Shown here: piece after piece, positions 62,303-64,000 of the stretch
Layout of the letters: the number at the start of each line of letters is the position of its first letter
How positions within the stretch are numbered: position 1 is the stretch's first letter
Assembly: GCF_016786325.1 (NCBI RefSeq)
Contig: NZ_JADWYU010000097.1
Span: 90,684-154,683, forward strand
Source of the DNA: Frankia nepalensis
GTDB lineage: Bacteria > Actinomycetota > Actinomycetes > Frankiales > Frankiaceae
Direction: 5' to 3'
Length of the DNA stretch: 64,000 nucleotides
The notes under the pieces: model-generated
The model's input: only the letters and a program-made list of their open reading frames with translations
Told to the model about the DNA's origin: nothing
Database searches by the model: none
Translations under genes and position numbers: made by a program

Positions 62303-62402
62303 TACTCGCCGCGGCTGGCTGTCATGGCCTTCCGGCTCGTGCGGGCGGGACACGGCGTGGGTAGGAGCACGGCGTGCCGCTGTCGGGCGGCCGGGAGGCG
62401 AC

Positions 62403-64000
62403 GTGACACAGGTAGGAGAGCGCGCGGCGCGTGAGGTCGCCGAGGCGGCGCGGGAGTCCGAGTGGAGGCTTCCCTCGTTCGCCAAGGAACTGTTCCTCGG
62501 TCATTTCCGCCTTGACCTGATCTCGCCGCATCCGCGGCCGAGAGAGGACGACCGCCGCCGCGGGGAGGCCTTTCTGGCGCAGCTCGCGCTGTTCCTGCAG
62601 GAGGCGGTGGACCCGCTGCGCATCGAGCGGGAGGGGCGGCTGCCCGAGCAGGTGATCGACGGGCTGCGGCGCATCGGTGCCCTCGGCATGAAGATCCCCG
62701 AGGAGTACGGCGGGCTGGGGCTGACCACCGTCTACTACAACCGGGCCCTCGAACTGTGCGGCTCGTGGCATTCGAGCATTCCGACGCTGCTCTCGGCGCA
62801 CCAGTCGATCGGCGTCGCCGAGCCGGTCCTGCGGTTCGGCACCGAGGAACAGAAGCGCCGATACCTGCCGAAGGTCGCCGGCACGGAGATCAGCGCGTTC
62901 CTGCTGACCGAGCCCGACGTGGGCAGCGACCCGGCCAGGATGAGCAGCCAGGCCGTGCCGGTCGACGGTGGCGCCGCCTACGAGCTGACCGGCCGCAAGC
63001 TGTGGACCACCAACGGGGTGATCGCCGACCGGCTGGTGGTCATGGCGGTGGTGCCGCGCTCGGACGGCCATCGCGGTGGCATCACCTGTTTCATCGTCGA
63101 CGCGCACGCGCCCGGCGTCCGGGTCGAGCACCGCAACGAGTTCATGGGCCTGCGCGGCATCGAGAACGGGGTGACCAGCCTCGACCGGGTGCGGGTCCCG
63201 GCCGCCGACCGCCTCGGGCGTGAGGGTGAGGGGCTCCGCATCGCCCTGACCACGCTCAACACCGGCCGCCTCGCCCTGCCCGCGCTCTGCGCCGGTCACG
63301 CCAAGTACGCGCTGCGCATCGCCCGCCAGTGGTCCCAGGAGCGGGTCCAGTGGGGCAGGCCGATCGGCCAGCACGAAGCCGTCGCGCAGAAGATCGCGTT
63401 TCTGGCCGCGACGGCGTTCGGCCTGGAGGCGATCGTGGAGCTGTCCGGCCTGATGGCCGACGAGGGCCGGGGGGACATCCGGATCGAGGCGGCCCTGGCC
63501 AAGCTCTATGCCAGCGAGCTTGCCTGGCAGGCCGCCGACGACCTGCTCCAGATCCGCGGCGGCCGCGGCTACGAGACCGCCCAGTCCCTGGCCAACCGCG
63601 GTGAACGGCCGGTTCCGGTCGAGCAGATGCTGCGCGACCTGCGGATCAACCGGATCTTCGAGGGCTCCAGCGAGATCATGCGCCTGCTCATCGCGCGGGA
63701 GGCCGTGGACACCCACCTCACGGTGGCCGGCGACATCATCTCCCCGGACGCGTCGCTCGCGGCGAAGGCCCGTGCCGGCGCGCGGGCCGCCGCCTTCTAC
63801 AGCCGCTGGCTGCCCAGCCTCGCGGTCGGCGACGGGATGTCGCCGGGTTCGTTCCGCGAGTTCGGCCGCCTCGGCGCCCATCTGCGCTTCGTGGAGCGTT
63901 CGTCGCGCCGGCTGGCCCGGTCGACCTTCTACGGGATGGCGCGCTGGCAGGGCGGGCTGGAAAAGCGCCAGGCTTTCCTGGGCCGCCTCGTCGACATCGG
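62403..64000 (+). CDS. Acyl-CoA dehydrogenase (long FadE type), truncated by the window end
   Basis: The gene runs off the right edge after about 532 codons. From GTG 62403 (GGGAGG upstream) the product begins VTQVGERAARE, then LPSFAKELFLGHFRLDLI, characteristic of the long (about 600-aa or larger) acyl-CoA dehydrogenases. The FAD-binding loop is FLLTEPDVGSDPARM, and the substrate-side helix QSIGVAEPVLRFGTEEQKRRYLP is intact; QIRGGRGYETA and INRIFEGSSEIMRL are in the C-terminal helical domain. It oxidises an acyl-CoA to the enoyl-CoA with electrons to ETF. The substrate is unknown; its promoter region holds GTATCGCGATAC. Confidence 0.92.
   Translation, partial: MTQVGERAAREVAEAARESEWRLPSFAKELFLGHFRLDLISPHPRPREDDRRRGEAFLAQLALFLQEAVDPLRIEREGRLPEQVIDGLRRIGALGMKIPEEYGGLGLTTVYYNRALELCGSWHSSIPTLLSAHQSIGVAEPVLRFGTEEQKRRYLPKVAGTEISAFLLTEPDVGSDPARMSSQAVPVDGGAAYELTGRKLWTTNGVIADRLVVMAVVPRSDGHRGGITCFIVDAHAPGVRVEHRNEFMGLRGIENGVTSLDRVRVPAADRLGREGEGLRIALTTLNTGRLALPALCAGHAKYALRIARQWSQERVQWGRPIGQHEAVAQKIAFLAATAFGLEAIVELSGLMADEGRGDIRIEAALAKLYASELAWQAADDLLQIRGGRGYETAQSLANRGERPVPVEQMLRDLRINRIFEGSSEIMRLLIAREAVDTHLTVAGDIISPDASLAAKARAGARAAAFYSRWLPSLAVGDGMSPGSFREFGRLGAHLRFVERSSRRLARSTFYGMARWQGGLEKRQAFLGRLVDI

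Noticed and set aside
62322-63881. Long minus-strand frame opposite the acyl-CoA dehydrogenase
   Set aside because: The plus strand encodes clear dehydrogenase motifs; the minus-strand translation is compositionally biased and shows no family.

Overview
The window is very GC-rich DNA with actinobacterial signatures: mycothiol-type MDMPI and DinB-like domains, Spo0M, NarL-type kinases, DUF4097 and DUF4349 proteins, many CoA-ester enzymes and a KstR-type operator motif. The gene families (COG2159 amidohydrolases, CaiB/BaiF transferases, Rpn-like nucleases, FadD3-like ligases) suggest a Frankia-like soil or symbiotic actinomycete. The genus is an inference. No rRNA, tRNA, CRISPR array, intact insertion sequence or prophage was recognised.

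Layout. 0-5.4 kb: a FadR-type regulator, a double hot-dog thioesterase, and the peroxide-defence pair ahpC-ahpD divergent from oxyR. A perfect ATAG-N7-CTAT site lies on the oxyR start, and six 17-nt tandem repeats lie between the genes. 6.2-16.5 kb: one 9.9-kb RHS/YD-repeat secreted polymorphic toxin with a pretoxin HINT domain and a GIY-YIG nuclease tip, followed by a DUF4240-like putative immunity gene. The tip, the immunity gene and the decayed DNA behind them are visibly AT-richer than the surroundings. 17.1-19.5 kb: an Rpn-type nuclease and a zinc exporter with a candidate Zur box. 19.8-27.2 kb: four same-strand genes (GCS2/ATP-grasp fusion, AsnB-type amidotransferase, S9 peptidase, GNAT) resembling a rewired N-acetylglutaminylglutamine amide (capped-dipeptide osmolyte) system. 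27.6-33.8 kb: a Liv-type ABC importer operon with a fused LivH-LivM permease.

33.9-36.8 kb: a minus-strand trio (enoyl-CoA hydratase, unknown protein, amidohydrolase) with two KstR-type 14-mers, suggesting steroid or isoprenoid catabolism. 36.9-46.5 kb: a PTP-like phosphatase, an aldo/keto reductase, an fdhD/Ntn-hydrolase pair, a sigma/MDMPI mosaic protein, Spo0M, an unknown protein, a DUF4097 protein and an orphan NarL-type histidine kinase. 46.9-58 kb: a double CaiB/BaiF CoA-transferase, a VOC protein, an XRE-cupin regulator divergent from a 2OG-Fe oxygenase, an HSL-type esterase, a TPR-LuxR regulator, a di-iron MBL hydrolase and a methyltransferase with a long disordered N-terminus. 58.2-64 kb: a FadD3-like acyl-CoA ligase behind its TetR regulator, a DUF4349 protein, a small apparently frameshifted gene, and an acyl-CoA dehydrogenase cut by the window end.

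A recurring structural theme is short tandem duplication, in multiples of three inside genes (15, 18, 27 and 30 nt) and 17 nt in the oxyR-ahpC spacer.
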